Translations under genes and position numbers: made by a program
Assembly: GCA_016840165.1 (NCBI GenBank)
Contig: JAEOSU010000068.1
Coordinates: 1 to 43,347 of the forward strand
Length of the DNA stretch: 43,347 nt
Source of the DNA: Promethearchaeota archaeon
GTDB lineage: Archaea > Asgardarchaeota > Lokiarchaeia > Sigyniarchaeales > SOKP01
Reading direction: 5' to 3'
Shown: positions 8,229 through 16,720 of the stretch, piece after piece
Numbering within the stretch: position 1 is the first letter of the stretch
Layout: each line of letters starts with the position of its first letter
The notes under the pieces: model-generated
Databases searched by the model: none
Seen by the model: only the letters and a program-made list of their open reading frames with translations
What the model was told of the DNA's origin: nothing

Positions 8229-10070
8229 TTAAATCCAGAAGAGATTGAATCCAAAGTTAATAAAAGACAAAATAAAGTTTGCTACAATCAGACCTAAAGA
8301 TAGGAATCTTATAAAATACAAAATTGGCTTTTTCTTTCTGTTATTTTCATCATATAAATATTCATAAGTAATTTCAAATGTGGTATTTTCTTCAATTTTA
8401 GTATCTTCGGGAAGCTTAATCGATACTGTGTCAAAATTTCCATCACCAATGGTATCGATTAACTCATAATTATTATTGCCAAGTAAAATCTCACTCCTTT
8501 TCTTATTATCTGCTTTTACTTTTAAAAAGATTTTAATTGATTCCACGCTTTCTACCCTGTAATCGGGTAAATGACAATCAGTATCATCACCTCTGTATAT
8601 AAAATTCTGTGTTCTCTTTCTTTTAGTTTTTCCATATTTTTCTCCGAAAATCCAACTTATAATTCCTTTTACAATTCTATCACCATCAAATCCGGGAATT
8701 GGCATCACATTAAAAATTGTAAGACTGAAAGATATTATAAATAACCATATAATTTCTATTTGCCAGAAATCTGCCCAGTTTGCGGTAAAAAACTTGGCAA
8801 AATCATTTTTATAAAGCCAGAAGAGATTACTTTGTACTCCTACAAAAGTACCTATAACAGAAAGATTGATGATATAATTTATTCCAAGATCACTAGTCAA
8901 ATTTAAAAATTTTAAGTCAAAGATTGTCAAAAATTTTTCTAAAGTAGTTCCATTCGAGTAATTAATATCAGTGTCATTTATTTTGTTTATTATAATATTT
9001 ACTTGTTCTCTACTAGTGTAATTATATGTGATACGAATTGCATTATTCGATGCTTTCTCATATCTGATAGTTAAATTATAAATTGTCTCTGGAAAGAATT
9101 CCTTTTGAGTTTCATTAATTATATTATATCTTGGACCTAATATTATATTCTTTTCCAATTGAGTATCGCTAAATGGATTATATACTTTAAAGGTCAGATT
9201 TTCACCAACTGAGCACTTTAATGATGTTTTATTACCTAAAATAGTATCGAGAGTGATATTTTGAAGTTGATCTAAATACATATAATTATCATCGCTTTGA
9301 CCTTGCTTCTTTATCGCATCTATTGCATCTCCATATTCAAGAACACCATCATTAAAACCTCCTTCTTCAGTAGTAAGAACATTATAAATCTGAGGCACTT
9401 GTTTATAAAAGGGAGAGATTAGAAAAGGGTAACTAATTAGTAATAGAAATGCTATTCCGGCCGTTATTGCATTCACATAGGTCCCTGCTGAAGCTATTCT
9501 GAATCGAGTATTTCTATGAAATTTTGAAGAATTCAGTTCCCATTCATCGACCTCAACAAATGCTCCAAAACCCACAAGATAAAAAAATCCGGCCCCAAGT
9601 ACTCCTGTAGATTTAACTTCTACTCCATCAACGCTTGCAGAAATACCATGAGCAAATTCATGAGTTGTCATTACAAATAATAGAGGTAGTAACATATAAA
9701 AAAAAATAGGCAAACCAATGGTGACACCAGGTATAAGGGGAACAATTGCCTGCTCAATACTGGGAGCAATAATGAGATTCACTAAATTAGAAAAGAAAAA
9801 GTAGAAAGCATAAATGGTAAATCCAAAGGAAATAAAGATTCCAACGTTCCAAAAGATTCTCCAAAATTTTGGATTTTTACTCGCTATTTTATTAATTAAT
9901 CTATTAAGTCTTTTCGTTTTAAACATAGCAAGCAGGGGAAAAAAAAGATTATAGGCTGATTTTTTATTTCTTAATAAATAAACGGCTAAAAAAACAAAAA
10001 TCCAAAATATAGATGATAGAATAAACCAAGGATTTAGTAAAAATTCAATGAATAGTTCAAAAAAATTCAT
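8229..10070 (-). CDS. Site-2-protease-like membrane metalloprotease (peptidase M50)
   Basis: A 613-residue integral membrane protein. The zinc motif HEFAH is at 137-141, in a hydrophobic helix. The second M50 signature, NVMPIPGFDGD, is at 454-464. Several transmembrane segments flank these (about 15-33, 75-98, 120-136, 160-172, 198-218 and 437-456), with a last one near the C-terminus. Between the catalytic motifs lies a long, mostly hydrophilic stretch (about 220-400) at the usual site of PDZ-type inserts. A second soluble region follows (about 480-580). Both make it longer than minimal S2Ps. The substrate is unknown. It is upstream of, and likely co-transcribed with, the tRNA thiolase gene. 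Confidence 0.87.
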   Translation of the reverse strand: MNFFELFIEFLLNPWFILSSIFWIFVFLAVYLLRNKKSAYNLFFPLLAMFKTKRLNRLINKIASKNPKFWRIFWNVGIFISFGFTIYAFYFFFSNLVNLIIAPSIEQAIVPLIPGVTIGLPIFFYMLLPLLFVMTTHEFAHGISASVDGVEVKSTGVLGAGFFYLVGFGAFVEVDEWELNSSKFHRNTRFRIASAGTYVNAITAGIAFLLLISYPFLISPFYKQVPQIYNVLTTEEGGFNDGVLEYGDAIDAIKKQGQSDDNYMYLDQLQNITLDTILGNKTSLKCSVGENLTFKVYNPFSDTQLEKNIILGPRYNIINETQKEFFPETIYNLTIRYEKASNNAIRITYNYTSREQVNIIINKINDTDINYSNGTTLEKFLTIFDLKFLNLTSDLGINYIINLSVIGTFVGVQSNLFWLYKNDFAKFFTANWADFWQIEIIWLFIISFSLTIFNVMPIPGFDGDRIVKGIISWIFGEKYGKTKRKRTQNFIYRGDDTDCHLPDYRVESVESIKIFLKVKADNKKRSEILLGNNNYELIDTIGDGNFDTVSIKLPEDTKIEENTTFEITYEYLYDENNRKKKPILYFIRFLSLGLIVANFILSFINFGFNLFWI

Positions 10071-10171
10071 TCTTTAGAAAAATTCCGTAATTAAAATATA
10101 CTATAATGAAACTAGTATCGAAATTAAGGTTAATTATTTTCTAAGAAGGGATATAATTCATTTATTGGATA

Positions 10172-10897
10172 TTAGAAGGGGATGTTATTTTTCTCAAGAA
10201 CCCAATTATCAATCAAAAAAAATTGATTGAAATTTTTCCTCGGCAGATATTGATTATGAATTGATGATTTTGGAATCCAGAAACTTTCATTTGCTCCAAA
10301 ATTTAGCAAAATGGCTTTTTCAGTCTCTCCAGTTAAAGCAGCTTTAATCTTACTTATGCTTTTGAGAATATCATTTTTTCTTTCATATAAAAGTAGTTCA
10401 TTTTCATGTAATTTATCATAGTTCTCAATTTGTTGGGTTAAATCTTTCTCATGATTGTCATTTTTTATAGAATTCTTTTTGGTATAAGATGTAGAATAAA
10501 TGATTTTTTCTTCTACTAAATGTCTTAATAGTAATCTAAATATTTCTACTTGGGCAAAATTTAACACTTTAGAATAATCTGCGACAGTTATCCATAAAAC
10601 TTTCGCTTCTTCATCTTCCCAACTGAAGGAAAATGATGTTGTTTTCTCATTATATGTATGAAAACTCTTCCAATTCAATGTTTTTCTGTATAATACTTGT
10701 AAAATCATAATTATTTCTTCTAATGTGAATTTTATAGTTCTCCCTTGCTTGAAAGTAGGTTTCTCCCATTTACCGTGTTGATTCTTTTTAATAAATTGAA
10801 TAAACATGTATGAATTAAATTTAGAGGTACTTTTTATGATTATTGCAGTATTTTGTCCGAAAAAACTTATAATATGAGCATCTGACATTGACTTCAT
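10172..10897 (-). CDS. Hypothetical protein, possibly nucleic-acid binding
   Basis: I do not recognise a family with certainty. The 241 residues fall into three parts. An N-terminal alpha/beta region (about 10-130) contains KWEKPTFKQGRTIKFTLEE and alternates strands and helices, reminiscent of ssDNA-binding PC4/whirly-like folds. A Lys/Glu-rich, probably coiled linker spans about 135-185. A short C-terminal beta module (about 188-241) contains the FWIPKSSIH segment and an aromatic Trp-Val-Leu-Glu-Lys end. The nucleic-acid idea is inference only. It lies 101 nt upstream of the protease gene on the same strand and is divergent from the initiator tRNA. Confidence 0.6.
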   Translation of the reverse strand: MKSMSDAHIISFFGQNTAIIIKSTSKFNSYMFIQFIKKNQHGKWEKPTFKQGRTIKFTLEEIIMILQVLYRKTLNWKSFHTYNEKTTSFSFSWEDEEAKVLWITVADYSKVLNFAQVEIFRLLLRHLVEEKIIYSTSYTKKNSIKNDNHEKDLTQQIENYDKLHENELLLYERKNDILKSISKIKAALTGETEKAILLNFGANESFWIPKSSIHNQYLPRKNFNQFFLIDNWVLEKNNIPF

Positions 10898-10996
10898 ACA
10901 ATATTTATCTAAATCTTTTAATTACATCTAATTTTATATTAAAAAATAGCACTAAATGATCTTAAAGGTAAATAATTAAAATACAGTTGAATTATT

Positions 10997-11006
10997 CATA
11001 TATAAG
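10997..11006 (+). promoter_or_regulatory. TATA box of the initiator tRNA gene
   Basis: CATATATAAG is centred about 28-30 nt before the mature tRNA 5' end (11031), the expected spacing for an archaeal TBP site with initiation near the tRNA start. Confidence 0.55.
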
Positions 11007-11070
11007 TTAATAAGCATCAGATACAAAACTAGCGGGGTGGGCTAGCCTGGTTTATGCCGCAGGGCTCATA

Positions 11071-11098
11071 ATTGAGGAAAGCACCTCCTCTTTAAGAA
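11071..11098 (+). other. tRNA-Met intron 1, canonical position 37/38 (28 nt)
   Basis: Needed to restore a 7-nt loop CTCATAA between CAGGG and CCCTG. An intron hairpin GAGG/CCTC is present. The central helix has only three of four pairs, so the bulge-helix-bulge is relaxed. Confidence 0.8.
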
Positions 11099-11120
11099 AC
11101 CCTGAGATCGTTCGTTCAAA

Positions 11121-11154
11121 CGTTATAAAAAGTTGATCTCCAACTAACTGAAAA
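11121..11154 (+). other. tRNA-Met intron 2, T-loop position 59/60 (34 nt)
   Basis: The fold is a full bulge-helix-bulge. The outer helix is GTTCG/CGAAC, the central helix TTCA/TGAA, with 3-nt bulges AAC (11119-11121) and AAT (11153-11155). The inner helix is GTT/AAC, extended by AGTTG/CAACT. Cleavage inside the bulges gives the T-loop TTCAAAT. Confidence 0.88.
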
Positions 11155-11171
11155 TCGAACCCCCGCTATTA

Positions 11172-11178
11172 TTTTTTT
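11172..11178 (+). terminator. Oligo-T terminator after the initiator tRNA
   Basis: A run of seven T starts 5 nt after the mature tRNA end, consistent with archaeal U-tract termination. Confidence 0.5.
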
Positions 11179-11398
11179 ATAATTTATATTGATGAATAAT
11201 TCATATTTAAAGCCATTTTCAGTCTTGTTCGTTAATCTTTTTACTCGAATTCTGTTATTAAAAGAAGAATTTATTCACTTTGTTTATTCTGTTAATTTAA
11301 ATAAAAGTGAAAATTGGATGATATTTTTTATTTAATAATAAATCCTAAATATGAAACGGGATATTATTTTATAATTCATTTTTTGATAAGTTTTTAAA

Positions 11399-12052
11399 AT
11401 GTCTAGAACCCAAGGATTGAAGAGATACCCAGCTATTCGTTGTTGGATAAATCATATTATAGAAGGAACGTACTTACCAGAAGAAAGAATTGTTGAAACG
11501 GTTTTTGGGAAAGTAAAGAGAGTTAGAATACTTGCAACTATATTAAATAAGAAAGAATACATTATTGCCGATTCTTTTGATGAGAATCAAAACAATATTG
11601 AATATAAATATACTATCGATGATGGAACGGGTATTATTGAAGCATATGTAAAAAATTGGGATGAGGAAAAATTTAAAAATGTTTCAAAAGGAGATCTTGT
11701 AGACATCGTAGGGATTATTGCTTCTAAAGATGATTTTATTTCTATTTCGCCAACAGAAATAATGAAAAAGATCGAGAAACCAGATTTAAAACTATTGAGA
11801 GATGCTGAGATAATAGAGAAGCTCAAATTGAACAACGATATCCACACACCAATATCAGAGAAATCAGCTGGAAAAATTGAGTTAAAAGAGCTAATTTATG
11901 GAACCATTGAAGAATACTCTGAAGGAATAAGCTTTAATGATTTACAGGTAAAATTTAAATTAAAAGATGATGAATTAAGAAAAATTTTAAAGGATTTAGA
12001 AGTAGATTTACGAATTTATTCCTCAGAAGAGGATGTTTTCCAATGTTTTTAA
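11399..12052 (+). CDS. RPA32-like single-stranded DNA-binding protein (OB-fold plus winged helix)
   Basis: 217 residues with the domain order of eukaryotic RPA2 and archaeal RPA-associated proteins. A short basic N-terminus leads into an OB-fold (about 28-125) with the typical ETVFGKVKRVRI strand, the turn TIDDGTGIIEAYV and the GDLVDIVGII strand. After a linker, a C-terminal winged-helix-like region follows (about 160-217). It would act with a large RPA subunit in replication and repair; an RPA70-like gene is at 31146-32873 rather than adjacent. Whether it is a true RPA32 or another small OB-fold partner such as a Stn1-like protein cannot be settled by eye. aIF2-beta follows 106 nt later. Confidence 0.78.
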   Translation: MSRTQGLKRYPAIRCWINHIIEGTYLPEERIVETVFGKVKRVRILATILNKKEYIIADSFDENQNNIEYKYTIDDGTGIIEAYVKNWDEEKFKNVSKGDLVDIVGIIASKDDFISISPTEIMKKIEKPDLKLLRDAEIIEKLKLNNDIHTPISEKSAGKIELKELIYGTIEEYSEGISFNDLQVKFKLKDDELRKILKDLEVDLRIYSSEEDVFQCF

Positions 12053-12158
12053 CTTTAGGATAAGATTCTATTATCTGATTATATACTGAAATGGTAAAAT
12101 TATTTTTGAATGGATTATATTATTTCATATTAGATAAGAAAATAAAAAAAGAAGCAAA

Positions 12159-12572
12159 ATGGATTTACACGATTATAAGAAGATTTTAGATGAAGCTTAC
12201 GAGAAAATTCCGGATAATGTGAAAAAACTCTCCAGATTCGAGATACCAAAAGTAGAAATTAGAATAGAATCGAAAAATACATATATCACCAACTTTAACA
12301 AAATTATTAATACTTTAAATAGAGATAGAAGGCACTTTATTGGAATATTCCTTAAAAAAGCAGGAACAATGGGTGAGATCCGAGGACAACAGCTGTTTTT
12401 AAAAGGAACTTACAAAGAAAACGTGCTTAATAGGTTAATTGAGCAATATGCTAAACAATATGTTCTATGTAGCATATGTAATAAACCGGATACTGAAATA
12501 CAACGCGAAGGAAAAAAAGTTTTTCTTAAATGTACTGCCTGTGGCGCTAGAGAAGAGATTAAAGAAAAATAA
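12159..12572 (+). CDS. eif2b: Translation initiation factor aIF2 subunit beta
   Basis: Part of the heterotrimeric aIF2 that delivers initiator Met-tRNA to the small subunit. 137 residues, normal for the archaeal protein, with an N-terminal helix that binds aIF2-gamma. The alpha/beta core contains TYITNFNKI and the MGEIRGQQLFLKG segment (71-83). A C-terminal zinc ribbon uses C104, C107, C125 and C128. It opens a tight same-strand cluster with DUF424 (12 nt gap), NMD3, RIO1 and a KH protein. This is a translation and ribosome-biogenesis cluster known in archaea. Confidence 0.96.
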   Translation: MDLHDYKKILDEAYEKIPDNVKKLSRFEIPKVEIRIESKNTYITNFNKIINTLNRDRRHFIGIFLKKAGTMGEIRGQQLFLKGTYKENVLNRLIEQYAKQYVLCSICNKPDTEIQREGKKVFLKCTACGAREEIKEK

Positions 12573-12584
12573 TCTTTAGATATA

Positions 12585-12881
12585 ATGAAAGTATATTTAA
12601 AAATACACCGAAGAAATGGTATTGAGACTATCGCATGTTGCGATGAGTTATTATTAAATCAAATTGTTTGCGAAGGAAATCTGAAAATCGAGATTTCTGA
12701 ACGTTTTTTTGGAGGAGATTTAATCAAAATCGAAGAAGCGATAGAAATTTTAAAAACTGCAACCTATTTTAACGTTGTAGGAGATAATATTGTAAAAATG
12801 GTAATTGAACATAAAATTCTTCCAAAAGAGGGAACGCGTTGTATTAATGGGATTCCAATGGCTTTAAAGATGATGTTTTAA
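12585..12881 (+). CDS. DUF424 family protein
   Basis: A 98-residue archaeal conserved protein of unknown function. The family features are the MKVYLKIHRRNGIETIACCD start, the FFGGDLIKIEEAIEIL segment and a C-terminal stretch ending in INGIPMALKM. The gene starts 12 nt after aIF2-beta. Its TAA overlaps the ATG of NMD3 (TAATG at 12879-12883), so translation is probably coupled. The context suggests a role in translation or ribosome maturation, which is inference from position only. Confidence 0.85.
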   Translation: MKVYLKIHRRNGIETIACCDELLLNQIVCEGNLKIEISERFFGGDLIKIEEAIEILKTATYFNVVGDNIVKMVIEHKILPKEGTRCINGIPMALKMMF

Positions 12882-13774
12882 TGCCTCAAAGATTTTGTGC
12901 GATTTGTGGAAAAATTCTTGATGAAAAATCTCCACATTTTGGAATGTGTAAAACTTGTTATTTTAAAGAGAATCCCTTATTTGAATTAGCTACAAACTTT
13001 AAATTAAAAATTTGCCTTGATTGTTATAGATATTCAAAAAAGGAGGAGTGGATTAAACCCACTGAGGAAGATTTCCTATTAATAATTAAGGAAGCAGTAT
13101 ATAATATATTATTGAAATCTATGGAAAAAAATATAGATATAACTTTTTCAATAGATCTTAATGAGAGCAGTCTAGAATTTTCCTCAAAAGATCTAATAAC
13201 TTCATTAGAATTAATAATAACAGGAAAATCGAGTGAGCGCCCTATGATTTCTAATGAGCAAGTTGTTAAAGTAAATATTATTTATGATTTATGTGATAAT
13301 TGCACGAATTTAAGAAGCGGTAATTATTTTACTTCTATCCTACAAATTAGAGTCAAGAATTCTAATTATTTTGATATACTTAAAAGCATCCTTGACCAGA
13401 TTAACGTTGTTGTGGATAAAGAATTTATTAAAGATGATCGACAATATATCTCTAAAATTGTTGACCAAAAATATGGATTAGATATATATCTTAGTACAAA
13501 CGAATTAATGAATTATATTATATCATATCTTAAAAGTCGATATCATTTTCTTCTAAAACGATCAAAAAAGTTAGTAGGAAGAGATAGTCAACGAGGAAAG
13601 GGAATTTATAGATTAAAGACATTAATTAAATTTTTACCAATTAAAAAAAATGATATAATTGAAATTGATAATCAAAAATTTATTGTAGAGCAGATATTAA
13701 AAAATAAAGTTATATTGAAAAATAAAAAAAATGAAAAACTTGTTAAAAGTTTTGATTATTTTTTTAATAATTAA
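12881..13774 (+). CDS. nmd3: NMD3 family protein (60S/50S subunit maturation factor homologue)
   Basis: Eukaryotic NMD3 is the 60S export adaptor; archaeal relatives are thought to act in large-subunit maturation or recycling. This 297-residue copy has the N-terminal zinc array: C6/C9 (CAIC), C23/C26 (CKTC), C45/C48 (CLDC) and a later CDNC pair near residues 138-141. The NMD3 beta-rich core follows, and the C-terminal region (about 245-297) is Lys-rich and looks like a small SH3/OB-like barrel. The eukaryotic nuclear-export tail is absent, as expected. The start overlaps the stop of DUF424 by one base and RIO1 follows 20 nt later. Confidence 0.9.
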   Translation: MPQRFCAICGKILDEKSPHFGMCKTCYFKENPLFELATNFKLKICLDCYRYSKKEEWIKPTEEDFLLIIKEAVYNILLKSMEKNIDITFSIDLNESSLEFSSKDLITSLELIITGKSSERPMISNEQVVKVNIIYDLCDNCTNLRSGNYFTSILQIRVKNSNYFDILKSILDQINVVVDKEFIKDDRQYISKIVDQKYGLDIYLSTNELMNYIISYLKSRYHFLLKRSKKLVGRDSQRGKGIYRLKTLIKFLPIKKNDIIEIDNQKFIVEQILKNKVILKNKKNEKLVKSFDYFFNN

Positions 13775-13794
13775 TTACAATTAGAAGTACATAT

Positions 13795-14646
13795 ATGAGA
13801 TGGTTATTGCTGGAAGAGAAAGAAGATGATTTAAATAGAGAAAATAAAGATAATCATGATATAGATTCAAGTATTTTTACCGATGATTTAGAGAAAAAAT
13901 CAATTGATAAAAGAAGAATTAAAAAAGAGGATCTATCGAAAAAAAGAGCCGCTGTAGAATCAGTATTTGATGAAAGGACAGTTTTTCAATTAAATAAACT
14001 AATTATCAATGGGCCTTTAGACAGAATTGAGGGAATAATTTCTGCTGGGAAAGAAGCTAATGTCTATCTTGCTTATGATCAAAGTGGAAATGAAGTAGCA
14101 ATTAAAATTTACAAGATAGATCGTAATACTTCAAAATGGATGAAAGAATATATTATTGGAGATCCTAGATTTAAAAAAATTCCAAAAAATATTTCAAAAC
14201 TTATCTTTTTATGGGCCAGTAAAGAGTACAAGAATTTAAAACGGGCGTATAGGGTGGGTTTAAATGTTCCGAAACCAATACATGTAAAAAATAATATCTT
14301 GATTATGGAATATATAGGATCTGGAAGTAGTCCGGCTCCATTATTAAAAGATGTTAAAGATCCAGAAGATATTGAGAGCCTTTTTCAAGAAGTAATGACA
14401 TTTATCAAGAATCTCTATCAGAAAGCTCACTTAGTCCATGGAGATCTTTCAGAATTCAACATATTATATCATAATCATAAACCAATATTCATCGATATCT
14501 CTCAAGCAGTTGATATACAACATCCTAATGCCGAAAAATTTTTAGTCAGGGATATAATAAACATTGTAAATTATTTTGATAAATTAGGTATAGAATTTAC
14601 AGAATCAAAGAAATTTTATGATGAAGTAATTAATAAAGACGTATAA
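13795..14646 (+). CDS. rio1: RIO1-type atypical serine/threonine kinase
   Basis: An ATPase/kinase acting in late small-subunit maturation. 283 residues. An acidic and basic N-terminal extension (1-55) precedes the RIO domain. The nucleotide loop SAGKEANVY is at 83-91, where most RIO1 proteins have STGKEANVY. Other motifs are the ATP-binding Lys in AIKIYK (about 102-107), the catalytic loop HGDLSEFN (215-222) and the metal motif IDISQ (233-237). All catalytic residues are present. The long charged N-terminus is compatible with an Asgard protein. It sits between NMD3 (20 nt) and the KH-domain gene (16 nt) in the same operon. Confidence 0.95.
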   Translation: MRWLLLEEKEDDLNRENKDNHDIDSSIFTDDLEKKSIDKRRIKKEDLSKKRAAVESVFDERTVFQLNKLIINGPLDRIEGIISAGKEANVYLAYDQSGNEVAIKIYKIDRNTSKWMKEYIIGDPRFKKIPKNISKLIFLWASKEYKNLKRAYRVGLNVPKPIHVKNNILIMEYIGSGSSPAPLLKDVKDPEDIESLFQEVMTFIKNLYQKAHLVHGDLSEFNILYHNHKPIFIDISQAVDIQHPNAEKFLVRDIINIVNYFDKLGIEFTESKKFYDEVINKDV

Positions 14647-14662
14647 CATATTAAGTTTAATC

Positions 14663-15220
14663 ATGAAAGTTGGGAAAAAAAGAATAGCGGTTTTAATTGG
14701 AAAGAATGGAGAGACTAAAAATAATATAGAAGATGCTTTAGGAGTAGAATTAATTATTGATAGTAAAACCGGTAACTATGAAATTAAACCCGATCTAAAT
14801 AATCAAAACTATAATCCATTAAACATTTTTACCGCTAAAAAGATTGTTACAGCAATTAATAGAGGTTTTAATCCAAAAAAGGCAATGAATCTTTTAAATG
14901 AAACTTTTGATTTAGAAGTATTCAACCTCTATAATATTTTGGGAAGATCCGAGAAAAGGATCAAAAGAATTAAAGGAAGGGTTATAGGTAGAAATGGAGA
15001 AATGAGAAAAGCAATAGAAAGATATAGCGAGTGCTTTCTTTCAGTTTTTGGAAAGACAATTGCGATAATTGCAGAATATGATAATTTACAAATTGCACGA
15101 CGAGCCGTAAATATGCTATTGAGTGGAATGCCGCACCATTCTGTGTTGAAATTTTTAGAAAGTAAATATAATGAGAAGAAAAAAGAGGAATTTAGAGAAT
15201 TATATAAACCTAAATTTTAA
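14663..15220 (+). CDS. KH-domain ribosome-maturation protein, Pno1/Dim2/Krr1-like
   Basis: A 185-residue protein with two KH modules. The first has GKNG at 13-16, and the second has GRVIGRNGEMRKAIE around 105-119 (GRNG 109-112). Adjacency to RIO1 is the standard arrangement for archaeal homologues of Pno1/Dim2, which bind the 3' end of SSU rRNA during processing. The C-terminal segment SGMPHHSVLKFLE matches the ending of this family. The gene ends the aIF2-beta/DUF424/NMD3/RIO1 cluster, and its last 11 nt overlap the convergent hypothetical gene. Confidence 0.92.
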   Translation: MKVGKKRIAVLIGKNGETKNNIEDALGVELIIDSKTGNYEIKPDLNNQNYNPLNIFTAKKIVTAINRGFNPKKAMNLLNETFDLEVFNLYNILGRSEKRIKRIKGRVIGRNGEMRKAIERYSECFLSVFGKTIAIIAEYDNLQIARRAVNMLLSGMPHHSVLKFLESKYNEKKKEEFRELYKPKF

Positions 15221-15569
15221 AATATTTTTCATCAACAGAACTTAATATATCTTTTCCGTAAAAAATATTCTTGATTTCACAAAACAAATCATCCATTGAG
15301 ATGATGTTATCGATAAAATACAAATCATTGAAACTTTCTTTTCCCATTTCATTACAATGAATCTCAAAACTTTTGATTGAAAATGTATTTTGACCATACT
15401 CTTTAAATATAACAATGTATCTCGGATATATTGTTTTTTCTCTTAAATTTACTGCCCACCCTTCAGCATAATACTTGATTTCTTTTAGGAAGAGATTATT
15501 CCATTGATCGAGATATTGACTAAGAGTATCTATTTCTTTCTGTGTACTTTCTGAATACTTATTCTCCAT
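15210..15569 (-). CDS. Hypothetical protein
   Basis: 119 residues, not recognised. It appears to be one small soluble alpha/beta domain: an N-terminal helix (about 5-38), a strand-rich middle containing WAVNLREKTIYPRYIVIF, and a C-terminal helix with a DDLFCEIKNIFYG segment. No signal peptide, membrane segment or metal motif is visible. Codon use looks like its neighbours. It converges on the KH gene with an 11-nt overlap and lies 44 nt upstream of the ftsZ stop region on the same strand as ftsZ. Confidence 0.6.
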   Translation of the reverse strand: MENKYSESTQKEIDTLSQYLDQWNNLFLKEIKYYAEGWAVNLREKTIYPRYIVIFKEYGQNTFSIKSFEIHCNEMGKESFNDLYFIDNIISMDDLFCEIKNIFYGKDILSSVDEKYFKI

Positions 15570-15613
15570 TAATTATATTATATAAGGAGGTTTAAAAAGA
15601 AGAAGTAAAATTA

Positions 15614-16720
15614 CTAATCAAAGGCTAGTTCCCCTATATTAAAAATGTCATCAGATAAACTTACTTTTTGCTTTGATGATAACTTTTTAGGAACAGCAGT
15701 AAATTCTGATATGTTTTTACCGAAAATTTGAGGAGATTTTATACCCGTAATCAATAACATAACTCTTAGATAGCCTTCATATTCATCATTTACTCTCGCT
15801 CCCCAGATAACCATAGAATCACGAACATCCATTTTTTCTGAGATTTTTTTCGCAACTGAATTTGCTTCTGCAAGAGTCATATCATTTCCCCCACATATAT
15901 GAATTAATGCCCCCTTTGCACCATCTATACTAACATCTAACAAGGGTGAACTAAGCGCATCCTCAATAGCATTATCTACACGATTTTCTCTATCTCCAGA
16001 CTCTCCTACACCGACAATGGCTACCCCGCCCGTACTTAGTATCGTTCGAACATCAGCAAAATCTAAATTTATTAATGATGGTAGCGAGATTGTTTCGGTG
16101 ATCCCTTTAACCATTGTTGCTAAAACTTCATCAGCAACACTAAAGGCTTCGATAATTGGTAAGTTTGGTGCGATTTCTAAAAGGCGATTATTATCAATGA
16201 CGACTAAAGTATCGGCATATTTCTTTAATTCATTTAAACCAAGTTGTGCTTTATCAATCCTACCAATTTCGGTATCAAATGGGAGAGTCACAACACCAAC
16301 TACAATCGCTCCTTCAAGTTTGGCTATTTCAGCAACAATCGGAGCGCTTCCAGTTCCAGTTCCTCCTCCTTCGCCACAAGTTATAAATACAAGATTTGAT
16401 TCTCTTAAAACTTTGGTTAAATCTTCTCTCGACTCCTCAGCCGCAGCTTTCCCAATATCTGGATTGCCCCCTGCACCAAGTCCTTTCGTTAGATTTTTAC
16501 CAATTAGGATTTTAATATGTGCCTCAACCATATCAAGATGCTGACAATCAGTATTAATTGCAACACATTTAGCGCCTTTAATACCAATTTTCATTAATCG
16601 ATCGACTGTATTATTACCTGCACCTCCACATCCAACAATTTTAATATTTGCATATCCTAAATTTTCGCGAGGAGGTCTAATAATTTCCCTACTTCGAGCA
16701 TTCTTAATTAATGATTCCAT
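15614..16720 (-). CDS. ftsZ: Cell division GTPase FtsZ
   Basis: A tubulin-superfamily GTPase that forms the division ring. 368 residues. GCGGAGNN is at 30-37, the tubulin signature GGGTGTGS at 118-125 and the GTP-contacting TLPFDTEIGR near 154-163. The T7 co-catalytic loop NLDFADVRTIL lies around residues 224-234, and the SIDGAKGALIHI segment follows. The C-terminal tail is short. The archaeal FtsZ1-type N-terminal extension (1-25) is present. Choosing FtsZ1 over FtsZ2 would need a tree. Its presence shows an FtsZ division machinery alongside the eukaryote-like gene set. Confidence 0.96.
   Translation of the reverse strand: MESLIKNARSREIIRPPRENLGYANIKIVGCGGAGNNTVDRLMKIGIKGAKCVAINTDCQHLDMVEAHIKILIGKNLTKGLGAGGNPDIGKAAAEESREDLTKVLRESNLVFITCGEGGGTGTGSAPIVAEIAKLEGAIVVGVVTLPFDTEIGRIDKAQLGLNELKKYADTLVVIDNNRLLEIAPNLPIIEAFSVADEVLATMVKGITETISLPSLINLDFADVRTILSTGGVAIVGVGESGDRENRVDNAIEDALSSPLLDVSIDGAKGALIHICGGNDMTLAEANSVAKKISEKMDVRDSMVIWGARVNDEYEGYLRVMLLITGIKSPQIFGKNISEFTAVPKKLSSKQKVSLSDDIFNIGELAFD

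Larger units (their letters stand above)
11031..11167 (+). tRNA. Initiator tRNA-Met(CAT) with two introns
   Basis: The acceptor stem AGCGGGG/CCCCGCT starts with A1:U72, and the anticodon stem is CAGGG/CCCTG with three stacked G:C pairs. Both are hallmarks of initiator tRNA. The D-stem is GGC/GCC, the anticodon CAT is at 11067-11069 and the T-stem is GTTCG/CGAAC. The 137-nt gene becomes a 75-nt tRNA after removal of two introns. One is at the canonical 37/38 site (11071-11098). The other is inside the T-loop at 59/60 (11121-11154) and leaves the loop TTCAAAT. CCA is not encoded. A TATA box lies upstream and a T-run downstream. Confidence 0.93.

Noticed and set aside
16017..16544. A 175-residue plus-strand open frame
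   Set aside because: It is antisense to ftsZ, whose protein motifs are unambiguous. The frame is a shadow of its codon use.
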